Origin: JBBQYA01 sp038209155
Lineage (GTDB): Bacteria; Bacteroidota; Bacteroidia; Sphingobacteriales; Sphingobacteriaceae
DNA length: 18,297 bases
Direction: 5' to 3'
NCBI GenBank assembly: GCA_038209155.1
Contig: JBBQYA010000061.1
Location: forward strand, 1-18,297
Positions 7,976-14,643 of the stretch are shown one piece after another (position 1 is the stretch's first letter; each line of letters starts with the position of its first letter). The notes under the pieces are model-generated. The model did not search any database. It was not told the origin of the DNA and worked only from the letters and a program-made list of their open reading frames with translations. The position numbers and the translations under genes are program-made.

Positions 7976-8059
7976 TTTAATTTTGAAAAACAATGGACTT
8001 TTATTTGATTTATTGGGATGCATTCAGAATATGACAAAATAGATGTAAACACGATTTAA
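7976..8059 (+). pseudogene. C-terminal remnant of a HigB-type toxin
   Basis: The frame FNFEKQWTFI-stop-FIGMHSEYDKIDVNTI reads like the end of a HigB-family mRNA interferase, whose C terminus typically runs xFIRFIGTHxEYDKIDxxTI. The in-frame TGA at 8006-8008 sits exactly where the family has arginine, as expected from CGA or AGA changing to TGA. Everything upstream of residue FNF is replaced by the palindromic element, so about two thirds of the toxin is missing. The remnant ends 11 bp before the antitoxin-like start, the usual higB-higA order. The identification rests on a short conserved tail recalled from the family. Confidence 0.65.
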
Positions 8060-8070
8060 AAATCAAGAAC

Positions 8071-8247
8071 ATGAATATAAAAATGATCAAATCAGAATTA
8101 GATTATAATCAAGCCTTAAAAAGACTTGAAATTATTTTCGATTCTGCTATTGGGACGGTAGAAAGCGATGAAGCAGACCTTCTTGGGCTTTTAATTGATG
8201 AATACGAGAAAAAAAATTATCCAATAGAAGCACCAAACTCAATTTAA
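8071..8247 (+). pseudogene. Truncated HigA-type antitoxin, N-terminal part only
   Basis: This is a short 58-codon frame: MNIKMIKSELDYNQALKRLE, then IIFDSAIGTVESDEADLLGL, then LIDEYEKKNYPIEAPNSI and stop. It matches the N-terminal region of Bacteroidota/Proteobacteria HigA-like proteins, in which a helical part with YxxALxRIExIFDA, GTxExDELExLxxLIExYExxxYPI and PDPIEAIKFRMEQ precedes a helix-turn-helix domain. Here the frame stops at PNSI, just before that domain, and the following bases run straight into the 3' end of the convergent acetyltransferase gene. The DNA-binding half is therefore missing. It starts 11 bp after the higB-like remnant. It is probably inactive, though a short stable peptide cannot be excluded. 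Confidence 0.68.
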
Positions 8248-8253
8248 TTAAGC

Positions 8254-8709
8254 TCATTTCTCTTCTATTATTTTTTCAAAACAGATACTATTTTCCACAT
8301 TCAAGTATTGACCATAACTAGGAATTATTTTGTAATTATTCTTTCTATATAATGCAATTGCTTCAGTTTGTCTCGAACCTGTCTCTAAAATACATTTGAA
8401 AAATTTTAATTCCTTTGCCCAGATTTCCAATTCTTTAAGAATGAGAGAAGCCACACCTTTTCCTCGATAGTTCACAGAAACAAACATTCTTTTAATTTCC
8501 ATTCTGTCAGAAGAGTATTCTTTGATTGCTCCACAGGCTATCGCAGTATTATTTTCATAAGCAAGCAGAACATATTTTATAGAATCTATTTTATTGAATT
8601 GCGAATAAAAGGAATGCTCATCACCATCTTTGATTTTCAAGTATGCATCCAATTCTTTTACCAGTGCTATAAATTCAAAATTATCCGAATTAGTTCTAAT
8701 TAATTGCAT
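8254..8709 (-). CDS. GNAT-family N-acetyltransferase
   Basis: A 151-residue GNAT protein, expected to move an acetyl group from acetyl-CoA to an amine on an unknown small molecule or protein. The acetyl-CoA pyrophosphate loop is RGKGVA (82-87), preceded by the strand MEIKRMFVSVNY. The motif B end is in ETGSRQTEAIALYRKNNYK (109-127), with Y121 in the usual catalytic-tyrosine position, and the C-terminal strand is NSICFEKI. Length is typical of single-domain members. It lies on the same strand as rimM with a 109-bp gap and its own TAAGTTTG element, and its stop lies 6 bp from the end of the HigA remnant on the opposite strand. The neighbours give no hint of the substrate. Confidence 0.9.
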   Translation of the reverse strand: MQLIRTNSDNFEFIALVKELDAYLKIKDGDEHSFYSQFNKIDSIKYVLLAYENNTAIACGAIKEYSSDRMEIKRMFVSVNYRGKGVASLILKELEIWAKELKFFKCILETGSRQTEAIALYRKNNYKIIPSYGQYLNVENSICFEKIIEEK

Positions 8710-8730
8710 AAAAAAAATAATTTAAAATTT

Positions 8731-8738
8731 CAAACTTA
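8731..8738 (-). promoter_or_regulatory. Candidate -7 promoter element of the acetyltransferase gene
   Basis: The minus strand reads TAAGTTTG, an exact TAnnTTTG match 21 bp before the start codon, inside the 109-bp gap after rimM. The surroundings are so AT-rich that chance is possible and no -33 element is seen. Confidence 0.35.
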
Positions 8739-8818
8739 TTAATAAACAAATAAAGAATTTAATTTTATATTCTTCTATATATTAAATAGGAATTTAAACC
8801 ATTTAGAAAAATTAATTT

Positions 8819-9349
8819 TTATTCACCCAAATAAATATCCAACAATCCATCTGGTAATGAAGTGAATACTATTTTATCTTTTTGATTGATACTTTGAATA
8901 AAATGATCATTTAAAGGAATTAAAACTTCCTTTTCTTGGATGATTATTTTTGCTAAAAATTGCTGAGGATACACTAATATTTCTTCAATAGTTCCAAGTT
9001 CTCCTTTAATCTCGTCTTGAATTAAAAAACCTTTTAGTGAAGCAAAACTAAATTCTTCGTCTTCCTCCAAAATATGGTCAGACTCATCGATAAAAATTTT
9101 TCTGTTGATTAGTTTAGCGGCTTCTTCAATAGTATTGCAATCTTCAAAAAGCAGATAGCCAACCTTTCCAGAAACCCTAAATTTTGAAATAAAAAAAGGA
9201 ATCAGTTTATTATTGATTTCAATAAAAACTGATTCCAAATTCTTGTAAACCTCAGCGTTTTTGTGATCGAAGTAAATTTGAACTTCGCCTTTTAAACCTT
9301 GAGTTTTGGTTATATAGCCAAGCTGAAAATGATTTTCTTTTTCAGCCAT
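8819..9349 (-). CDS. rimM: 16S rRNA processing protein RimM
   Basis: A 176-residue ribosome-maturation factor that binds ribosomal protein S19 and helps assemble the head of the 30S subunit. The N-terminal RimM domain starts LGYITKTQGLKGEVQIYFDH (about 7-26) and contains GYLLFEDCNTIEEAAKLINRKIFID (about 84-108). The C-terminal PRC-barrel follows (FASLKGFLIQDEIKGELGTI, then VLIPLNDHFI and LPDGLLDIYLGE). Length is normal. It lies 5 bp after rpsP, so the two are surely one operon. The usual next gene, trmD, is 1.46 kb away behind accessory-looking DNA. Confidence 0.96.
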   Translation of the reverse strand: MAEKENHFQLGYITKTQGLKGEVQIYFDHKNAEVYKNLESVFIEINNKLIPFFISKFRVSGKVGYLLFEDCNTIEEAAKLINRKIFIDESDHILEEDEEFSFASLKGFLIQDEIKGELGTIEEILVYPQQFLAKIIIQEKEVLIPLNDHFIQSINQKDKIVFTSLPDGLLDIYLGE

Positions 9350-9354
9350 ATAAA

Positions 9355-9954
9355 TTACTCTTCTGTCTTTTCTTCTGCGGAAGCTGTAACTTCTGGTTCG
9401 GCTTCTGCAACAACTTCTTCAGTTGCTGGTTCGGCTTCTACTTCTTCGGTTGCTTCCACTGCTGGTGCATTTGCTTCTTGTTCTGCTTTTAAGGCAGCAG
9501 CATTTTTGTCTGCAATTGCTTTAGCACGATCTTCTTTTAATTTGATCTCTGCTGCAAAACGTTCTTTTTGATTGTCAGAAGCACTAGAAGTAAGATTTGC
9601 TTTTTTCGCATTGATCTTTTCATCTTTTTTCTCCATCCATTCTGCAAATTTTGCATCAGCAGCTTCCTGCGTTAATGCTCCTTTTGCCACACCACCGTTT
9701 AAGTGTTTTTGATACAAAACTCCTTTGTAAGATAGAATTGCATTTGCTGTTTCGGTAGGAATTGCTCCCTTTACTAGCCAATCGACTGATTTTGCATGAT
9801 CCAATTCGATGGTTGCCGGGTTAGTGTTTGGATTATACGATCCAATTCTCTCGATAAATTTGCCATCTCTTGGAGCACGTGCATCCGCCACCACGATGTG
9901 ATAAAAAGGATTTCCTTTTTTACCATGTCTTTGTAATCTGATTTTTACTGCCAT
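9355..9954 (-). CDS. rpsP: 30S ribosomal protein S16 (bS16) with long C-terminal extension
   Basis: Residues 1-80 are the standard S16 core (MAVKIRLQRHGKKGNPFYHI, ADARAPRDGKFIERIGSYNP, then SVDWLVKGAIPTETANAIL). The rest, to residue 199, is a lysine/alanine-rich helical stretch (about 100-165) and a tail of mostly E, A, V, P and T (about 166-199). Most bacterial S16 proteins have 80-100 residues. Long tails like this are known in Bacteroidota, so it is probably real and not a fusion error, but its role is unknown. The gene heads an operon with rimM 5 bp downstream. A candidate promoter and a leader hairpin lie just upstream. Confidence 0.96.
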   Translation of the reverse strand: MAVKIRLQRHGKKGNPFYHIVVADARAPRDGKFIERIGSYNPNTNPATIELDHAKSVDWLVKGAIPTETANAILSYKGVLYQKHLNGGVAKGALTQEAADAKFAEWMEKKDEKINAKKANLTSSASDNQKERFAAEIKLKEDRAKAIADKNAAALKAEQEANAPAVEATEEVEAEPATEEVVAEAEPEVTASAEEKTEE

Positions 9955-9978
9955 TTTTGTTAAATAAATATGTGTAAG

Positions 9979-9999
9979 CCCTTTATCTCCAACAAAGGG
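9979..9999 (-). promoter_or_regulatory. Hairpin in the rpsP leader
   Basis: CCCTTT (9979-9984) and AAAGGG (9994-9999) form a perfect 6-bp stem with a 9-base loop, about 25 bases before the rpsP start codon. An alternative GCCC (9978-9981) / GGGC (10001-10004) pairing is possible. If the promoter upstream is right, the hairpin sits at the very 5' end of the transcript. A stabilising or autoregulatory role is speculative. Confidence 0.35.
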
Positions 10000-10003
10000 A
10001 GGG

Positions 10004-10034
10004 CAAAAGTGCAGTTTTTTTTTGAGATAAGCAA
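10004..10034 (-). promoter_or_regulatory. Candidate promoter of rpsP-rimM
   Basis: On the minus strand TTG (10032-10034) is followed after 20 bases by CACTTTTG (10004-10011), one mismatch from TAnnTTTG. Spacing and position suit a Bacteroidota promoter for the ribosomal operon. Confidence 0.4.
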
Positions 10035-10169
10035 GAGGTTTGTAAGATTAAAATAGCAATTTAAAAACAATGACCTAATCCTTCAAGAAGACTCTTAATG
10101 GACATAAAAATGGCTATTTAAAAGGCGTTTACCTAAAAAATTAATTCAATTTGTAATTTAAACCAAAAA

Positions 10170-11441
10170 CTATTTCTGTCTTACCACCGTCATTTGATAA
10201 GATGAAGTTCCAGTTATTTTACCATTCACAGCAACGTAAACTTTACCAAACAAATGCTTCAATTGAACGATGGTTCCAAATTTTAAAAAGTTATTAGTAC
10301 CAACTAAAGAGGTTGATCCATCTATACTTTTTTTATAAATAGAAACAGCAATTTTATTAGCACCGTTATCTGCATATCCTGAATAATAGATATTTCCAAA
10401 TTCATCTGTATCGAGATCTGAGCCTTCTGCACTATAATCTAGTCTTGTATCTTCAAGTCCTTTTGTTAAGATCTTAGTAGTAAAATTGTACGAAAAAGAA
10501 TAATATTTATTAAGAGAACGGTTAAAAAATAAAATACATAAAATACTTCCATCTTCACTATAATGTCTTAGCGTTTCAAAACCATTACTAACAGATGGAA
10601 TTACATTATCCCATTTAAATCCAGTCAAAAAAGTCTGTTGCTTTGTATCTATATTCAATTCATTTACAATAACAGAATCACTTCTAATGAAGAAAGATTT
10701 TGAAGTTCCTTGACCATTGAAAACTCTAGGTTCGAATAAACAGGCATAAATTGGGAAAGGAGAATTATTGTAAAAACTAATATCGTAGGGGTTGCAAACT
10801 GAAGTTAAATAAGAAGGAGATGGAGTTCCAAGAGTTATGTATCCAAATGCATTGTTTTTAGATGCTGCACCAGTGTTGCTTACTGGATAATAATAGGCTA
10901 GATCTGCAATGCCTATTGGATTGAAACTAGCTATTGTAGCCTTTTGATCTCCTTGAAAACTTATAGAGTTTTTAAAATTAAAAGATCCATTTCTAATTAC
11001 TGCATAATTGAAAAAATTGCTGTAGGGCTTAAATTTGGTCATTCCAAGACCCAAACCATCTAATTGTATTTGAGCAGGAGATAATCCTTTTAAATCATTT
11101 GCATATTGAGGCAATGGTATTACTTCTTGTGTGATTAGGTTTTTAGAAAAACGGGTGAAACCGGTTAATACACTTTGCTGAGATGGTTGAGAAATTGAAT
11201 AAACAATGTTAAAATTATTATTTTTTTCAACAGTAAAATCTGCAATATCAATGGATGGAGGAGCCGCATTTACACTTTGCAGAGGTATAGCAATTTCAAA
11301 AATAGTTTCAAAACTGGCACCATCTTGTAAAATGTTTACCGTTTTGGTGGGATCAATAGGTTCTACAATTGGAATTACTTCTTTCTTTTCACAAGAAAAA
11401 AGGAAAGTACTAATCATTAAAAATAAAACATGCTTTTTCAT
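10170..11441 (-). CDS. Putative lipoprotein of unknown function
   Basis: A 423-residue protein not recognised beyond its export signal. MKKHVLFLMISTFLFSC has a basic start, a hydrophobic core and a lipobox (LFSC, C17), so it should be lipidated and anchored in an outer-layer membrane. C17 is followed by EKKE, a charged stretch that could relate to surface export, though it is not a clear match to known surface signals. A proline-rich linker follows (about 22-35). The rest is rich in S, N, F, Y and hydrophobic strands. Around residues 341-358 SDLDTDEFGNIYYSGYAD resembles a blade of a beta-propeller or SBBP-type repeat, which is suggestive only. It is transcribed divergently from ffh and is separated from rpsP by 215 bp, so it is probably a single-gene unit. 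Confidence 0.82.
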   Translation of the reverse strand: MKKHVLFLMISTFLFSCEKKEVIPIVEPIDPTKTVNILQDGASFETIFEIAIPLQSVNAAPPSIDIADFTVEKNNNFNIVYSISQPSQQSVLTGFTRFSKNLITQEVIPLPQYANDLKGLSPAQIQLDGLGLGMTKFKPYSNFFNYAVIRNGSFNFKNSISFQGDQKATIASFNPIGIADLAYYYPVSNTGAASKNNAFGYITLGTPSPSYLTSVCNPYDISFYNNSPFPIYACLFEPRVFNGQGTSKSFFIRSDSVIVNELNIDTKQQTFLTGFKWDNVIPSVSNGFETLRHYSEDGSILCILFFNRSLNKYYSFSYNFTTKILTKGLEDTRLDYSAEGSDLDTDEFGNIYYSGYADNGANKIAVSIYKKSIDGSTSLVGTNNFLKFGTIVQLKHLFGKVYVAVNGKITGTSSYQMTVVRQK

Positions 11442-11622
11442 ATGGAAAGAATTTTAGACGAAAATCCTTATTTCCAAAATAGTTTACAATACCTGCTAAC
11501 ACTGAAATTTTTGCGGTTTTCTGGTAGTGTTGTATTTTTTAAAAAATCACGAATCGAAATTTGATTGTGGAAGTTTTATTTAATTAGTAATTATCAAGTT
11601 AAATCTTATTTGCAACAATTTT

Positions 11623-11641
11623 AAGGCTAAAAATTAGCCTT
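11623..11641. repeat. Perfect 8-bp inverted repeat in the lipoprotein-ffh intergenic region
   Basis: AAGGCTAA and TTAGCCTT are separated by AAA. Neither strand has a T run after the stem, so it is not an intrinsic terminator. The 368-bp region 11442-11809 otherwise holds no credible gene. It should contain the divergent promoters of the lipoprotein gene and ffh. Confidence 0.4.
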
Positions 11642-11776
11642 TAAGAAAAAATGAGAATGGAAACTTTATTATTTTTCTAAAAAGATGAAAATTGAAAATA
11701 AACAAACGTTTAGATATCTTAAAAAATTCATTTCTAATTCATTTCAAATCTCCTAATCAAGATTTCCTAATTTTCC

Positions 11777-11784
11777 TACTTTTG
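11777..11784 (+). promoter_or_regulatory. Candidate -7 promoter element of ffh
   Basis: TACTTTTG followed by CA is an exact TAnnTTTG match, 25 bp before the ffh start codon, at a typical position for Bacteroidota. No TTG -33 element is evident. Confidence 0.5.
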
Positions 11785-11809
11785 CATTCTCAAAAAAATC
11801 ATAAACATT

Positions 11810-13138
11810 ATGTTTGATAATTTATCAGATAAGCTCGATAGGGCATTCAAAATATTAAAGGGTCAAGGAAAAATAACTGAAATCAACGTTGCAGAAACGC
11901 TGAAAGAAGTACGAAAAGCCCTTTTAGATGCCGATGTAAATTACAAAACTGCTAAAACATTTACTGATACAGTTAAGGAAAAAGCCTTAGGACAGAATGT
12001 TTTAACATCCATATCGCCGAGTCAGTTGATGATAAAAATTGTGAACGATGAGTTGGTTGAATTGATGGGTGGCGAGAAAGCTGAATTAAATTTAAAAGGA
12101 AATCCAGCTGTAATTTTAATTGCTGGTTTGCAAGGCTCTGGAAAAACTACCTTCTCCGGAAAATTAGCCAACTATTTAAAAGAAAAAGGAAAAAAGCCAT
12201 TGTTAGTGGCAGCAGATGTTTATAGACCGGCAGCTATTGAGCAATTACGAATATTAGGATCTCAAATTGGAGTAGAAGTTTTTGCAGAAATAGAAAATAA
12301 AAACCCCGTTTCCATTACGGAATCTGCAATTAGACGTGCAAAAGCAGAAGGCTTTAATGTTGTGATTATAGATACGGCCGGTAGATTGGCAGTGGATGAA
12401 CAAATGATGAATGAAATAGCGGCAGTTAAACAATATACCCAGCCGCAAGAAATTTTGTTCGTGGTAGATTCTATGACTGGGCAAGATGCAGTGAATACAG
12501 CAAAAGCTTTCAATGATCGATTGGATTTTACAGGAGTTGTACTTACCAAACTTGATGGTGATACTAGAGGTGGAGCAGCTATTTCGATAAAATCTGTGGT
12601 AAATAAACCGATAAAATTTATCGGAACTGGAGAAAAATTGGAAGCAATTGATGTGTTCTATCCAGATAGAATGGCTTCGCGTATTTTGGGAATGGGAGAT
12701 GTGGTTTCTTTGGTAGAACGTGCACAAATGCAGTTTGATGAAGAAGAGGCTGCAAAAATCCAAAAGAAAATCAGAAAAAATCAATTTGATTTTGATGATT
12801 TTTTATCTCAATTGGCTCAAATAAAAAAGATGGGAAACCTGAAAGATTTGATGGGAATGATTCCTGGAGTTGGAAAAATGATGAAGGATGTAGAAATTAA
12901 TGATGATGCATTTAAAGGAGTAGAAGCAATTATAAAATCGATGACTCCATATGAAAGAGCCAACCCAGATAGTATAAATACAAACAGAAGAAATAGGATA
13001 GCTAATGGTAGTGGAACAAATATAGCCGAAGTAAATAAACTGATGAAACAGTTTGATGATATGCGAAAAATGATGAAAACAATGTCGAACCCAGCAATGG
13101 CTAGCAAAATGATGAGAAATAATCCTTTCCCGAAATAA
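11810..13138 (+). CDS. ffh: Signal recognition particle protein Ffh (SRP54)
   Basis: This 442-residue GTPase binds signal sequences of nascent membrane and secreted proteins and, with 4.5S RNA and FtsY, brings the ribosome to the translocon. The N domain is about 1-95 (MFDNLSDKLDRAFKILKGQG). The G domain has the P loop GLQGSGKTT (106-114), DTAGR (188-192) and TKLDG (246-250), with DGDTRGGAA following. The methionine-rich M domain runs from about 305 to the end (LKDLMGMIPGVGKMMKD, then MRKMMKTMSNPAMASKMM). Length is normal and every motif is intact. It converges on apaG with only 17 bp between the stop codons. No 4.5S RNA gene was seen beside it. Confidence 0.98.
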   Translation: MFDNLSDKLDRAFKILKGQGKITEINVAETLKEVRKALLDADVNYKTAKTFTDTVKEKALGQNVLTSISPSQLMIKIVNDELVELMGGEKAELNLKGNPAVILIAGLQGSGKTTFSGKLANYLKEKGKKPLLVAADVYRPAAIEQLRILGSQIGVEVFAEIENKNPVSITESAIRRAKAEGFNVVIIDTAGRLAVDEQMMNEIAAVKQYTQPQEILFVVDSMTGQDAVNTAKAFNDRLDFTGVVLTKLDGDTRGGAAISIKSVVNKPIKFIGTGEKLEAIDVFYPDRMASRILGMGDVVSLVERAQMQFDEEEAAKIQKKIRKNQFDFDDFLSQLAQIKKMGNLKDLMGMIPGVGKMMKDVEINDDAFKGVEAIIKSMTPYERANPDSINTNRRNRIANGSGTNIAEVNKLMKQFDDMRKMMKTMSNPAMASKMMRNNPFPK

Positions 13139-13155
13139 AAATTTTAACTTAAATT

Positions 13156-13542
13156 TTAGTTTAATTTATAAGGACAAATCAAGAAAAACTCAGGAATGTT
13201 TACATCAAAAAAACTATCATCTATCAATTTTACCATTTGATAGCTTCCTTTCATTTTTCCAATTTCTGTTTGCAGATTGCAACCAGAAACATATTCATAA
13301 GAGTCTCCAGGCTGTATAACAGGCTGTAAACCAATCACTCCTTCCCCATCCACTTCTCTTTTGTTTCCATTGGAATCAAAAATATCCCAATGTCTACTCA
13401 TTAATTGTACTGCATAATCACCCAGATTTTCGATAGTGATTTTATAGGCAAACATAAAATGACTGTTTACTGGATTGGAATATTCCGGCTGATATAATGT
13501 GTCTACAGATATTTTGACTCCTTGGGTTATTTTTGCAACCAT
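13156..13542 (-). CDS. apaG: ApaG-domain protein
   Basis: A 128-residue single-domain protein with the fibronectin-like ApaG fold. It shows VKISVDTLYQPEYSNP (about 9-24), FMFAYKITIENLGDYAVQLMSRHWDIFDSNG (about 29-59), EVDGEGVIGLQPVIQPGDSYEYVSGC (about 63-88), and GSYQMVKLIDDSFFDVNIPEFFL (about 99-121). The GEGVxGxQPxxxPGxxxxY signature is complete. The biochemical role is unsettled; in enterobacteria it is linked to the diadenosine tetraphosphatase locus, and no apaH is seen here. It lies 70 bp after dusB on the same strand and faces ffh. Confidence 0.93.
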   Translation of the reverse strand: MVAKITQGVKISVDTLYQPEYSNPVNSHFMFAYKITIENLGDYAVQLMSRHWDIFDSNGNKREVDGEGVIGLQPVIQPGDSYEYVSGCNLQTEIGKMKGSYQMVKLIDDSFFDVNIPEFFLICPYKLN

Positions 13543-13612
13543 GATGAATTTAATTTTAATTCTAAACTAAATAAATAATTATTTTAAAGAAAAGTTTTCT
13601 TAAAAATAATAT

Positions 13613-14602
13613 TTACGCTTCTTGTAAAGAATAAGTTTCTTTAATTTCATTTAGTAAATCCAAAATCTGTTCCAAGTCTTCTGTGGTTACTAGTTTCATT
13701 CTGAATTCTTTAATGTTATCTAAATTCTTAAAATAATTGGCGTAATGCCTCCTCATTTCTAATATTCCTAACTTATTTCCTTTCCATTCTATTGATCTTG
13801 TCAAATGCAAAAGGCAAGTTTCTACTCTTTCGATAATGGTAGGAGGAGCTAAAAGTTCTCCCGTTTTGTAAAAATGTTTTATTTCTCTAAAAATCCAAGG
13901 ATAACCAATAGAAGCTCTACCGATCATAACTCCATCAACTTCAAATTCATTTTTCCAAGCAATTGCTTTTTCTGGGCTGGTGATATCACCGTTTCCAAAT
14001 ATGGGAATTTCAATATCTGGATGGCGTTTTATATCTCTTATCATCGTCCAGTCGGCTACTCCTTTATACATCTGAGCACGTGTGCGCCCATGAATAGTTA
14101 AAGCTTTAATTCCAACATCTTGCAAACGTAATGCTACTTCATTCACGTTTTTAGTTTGATCATCCCAACCTAATCTGGTTTTAACGGTAACTGGCAAATG
14201 TGTATTTTTAACTACACCAGCAGTCATTTTCACCATTTTGTCGATGTCTTGAAGCAAACTCGCACCAGCACCTTTGCAAGCAACATTTTTGACCGGGCAT
14301 CCATAATTAATATCAATAAGATCTGGAGAAGCTTTGCTTGCAATGCGAGTAGCCTCTTCCATACTTTCTATACTACTACCAAAAATTTGAATTCCAATAG
14401 GTCTTTCATATTCAAAAATATCCAATTTCTGAACGCTTTTGGCAGCATCTCGAATAAGTCCTTCCGAAGAAATAAATTCGGTATACATAAGATCGACTCC
14501 ATTTGCTTTGCAAACCGCTCTGAAAGGTGGATCGCTTACGTCTTCCATAGGTGCCAACAAAAGTGGAAATTCTCCTAAAACTATATTTTCTATCTTTACC
14601 AA
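13613..14602 (-). CDS. dusB: tRNA-dihydrouridine synthase, DusB type
   Basis: This FMN enzyme reduces uridines to dihydrouridine in the tRNA D loop using NADPH. The frame opens further upstream with a GTG at 14650, but I place the start at the TTG at 14602. Homologues begin at VKIxNIxLGxFPLLLAPMEDVSDPPFR, and an exact TAAATTTG promoter element (14629-14636) lies between the two codons, so the GTG would not be transcribed from it. With residues counted from the GTG, the catalytic cysteine is C118 in DINYGCPVKNV. VTVKTRLGW (154-162), ALTIHGRTRAQMYKG (183-197), IFGNGDI (217-223) and the FMN-phosphate segment MIGRASIGYPW (242-252) are present. The result is about 329 residues, normal for the family. 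It is divergent from the CPBP gene. Confidence 0.93.
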   Translation of the reverse strand: MVKIENIVLGEFPLLLAPMEDVSDPPFRAVCKANGVDLMYTEFISSEGLIRDAAKSVQKLDIFEYERPIGIQIFGSSIESMEEATRIASKASPDLIDINYGCPVKNVACKGAGASLLQDIDKMVKMTAGVVKNTHLPVTVKTRLGWDDQTKNVNEVALRLQDVGIKALTIHGRTRAQMYKGVADWTMIRDIKRHPDIEIPIFGNGDITSPEKAIAWKNEFEVDGVMIGRASIGYPWIFREIKHFYKTGELLAPPTIIERVETCLLHLTRSIEWKGNKLGILEMRRHYANYFKNLDNIKEFRMKLVTTEDLEQILDLLNEIKETYSLQEA

Positions 14603-14628
14603 ATTATTGCGTGAAATTATTCGAGCTG

Positions 14629-14636
14629 CAAATTTA
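14629..14636 (-). promoter_or_regulatory. Candidate -7 promoter element of dusB
   Basis: The minus strand reads TAAATTTG, an exact TAnnTTTG match followed by CA, 26 bp before the TTG at 14602. It supports the internal start for dusB. A second exact match, TAAGTTTG, lies further upstream on the same strand just before the GTG. Confidence 0.4.
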
Positions 14637-14643
14637 TAAATTT

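Noticed and set aside
234..8008. TGA read as an amino acid (recoded genetic code), since two frames continue after TGA
   Set aside because: All intact genes in the window use ordinary stops and normal TGG tryptophan; only a decayed toxin and one repeat gene show internal TGA, which fits mutation.
7823..8052. Overlapping open frames on both strands across the palindromic element (61 and 79 codons)
   Set aside because: They arise from inverted repeats and end at the decayed toxin TGA; compositions match no protein family and the frames are not conserved-looking.
8071..8247. Complete HigA antitoxin
   Set aside because: The frame stops before the helix-turn-helix region and the following bases do not continue the family in any frame.
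11623..11641. Intrinsic terminator in the lipoprotein-ffh gap
   Set aside because: The stem is not followed by a T run on either strand, and neither flanking gene ends there.
11442..11809. 4.5S RNA gene beside ffh
   Set aside because: No GC-rich hairpin with the conserved GGAA-type tetraloop and asymmetric loop was visible; the region is AT-rich.
12254..13107. Minus-strand frames of 176, 95 and 96 codons inside ffh
   Set aside because: They are antisense to a perfectly conserved ffh and have no recognisable features.
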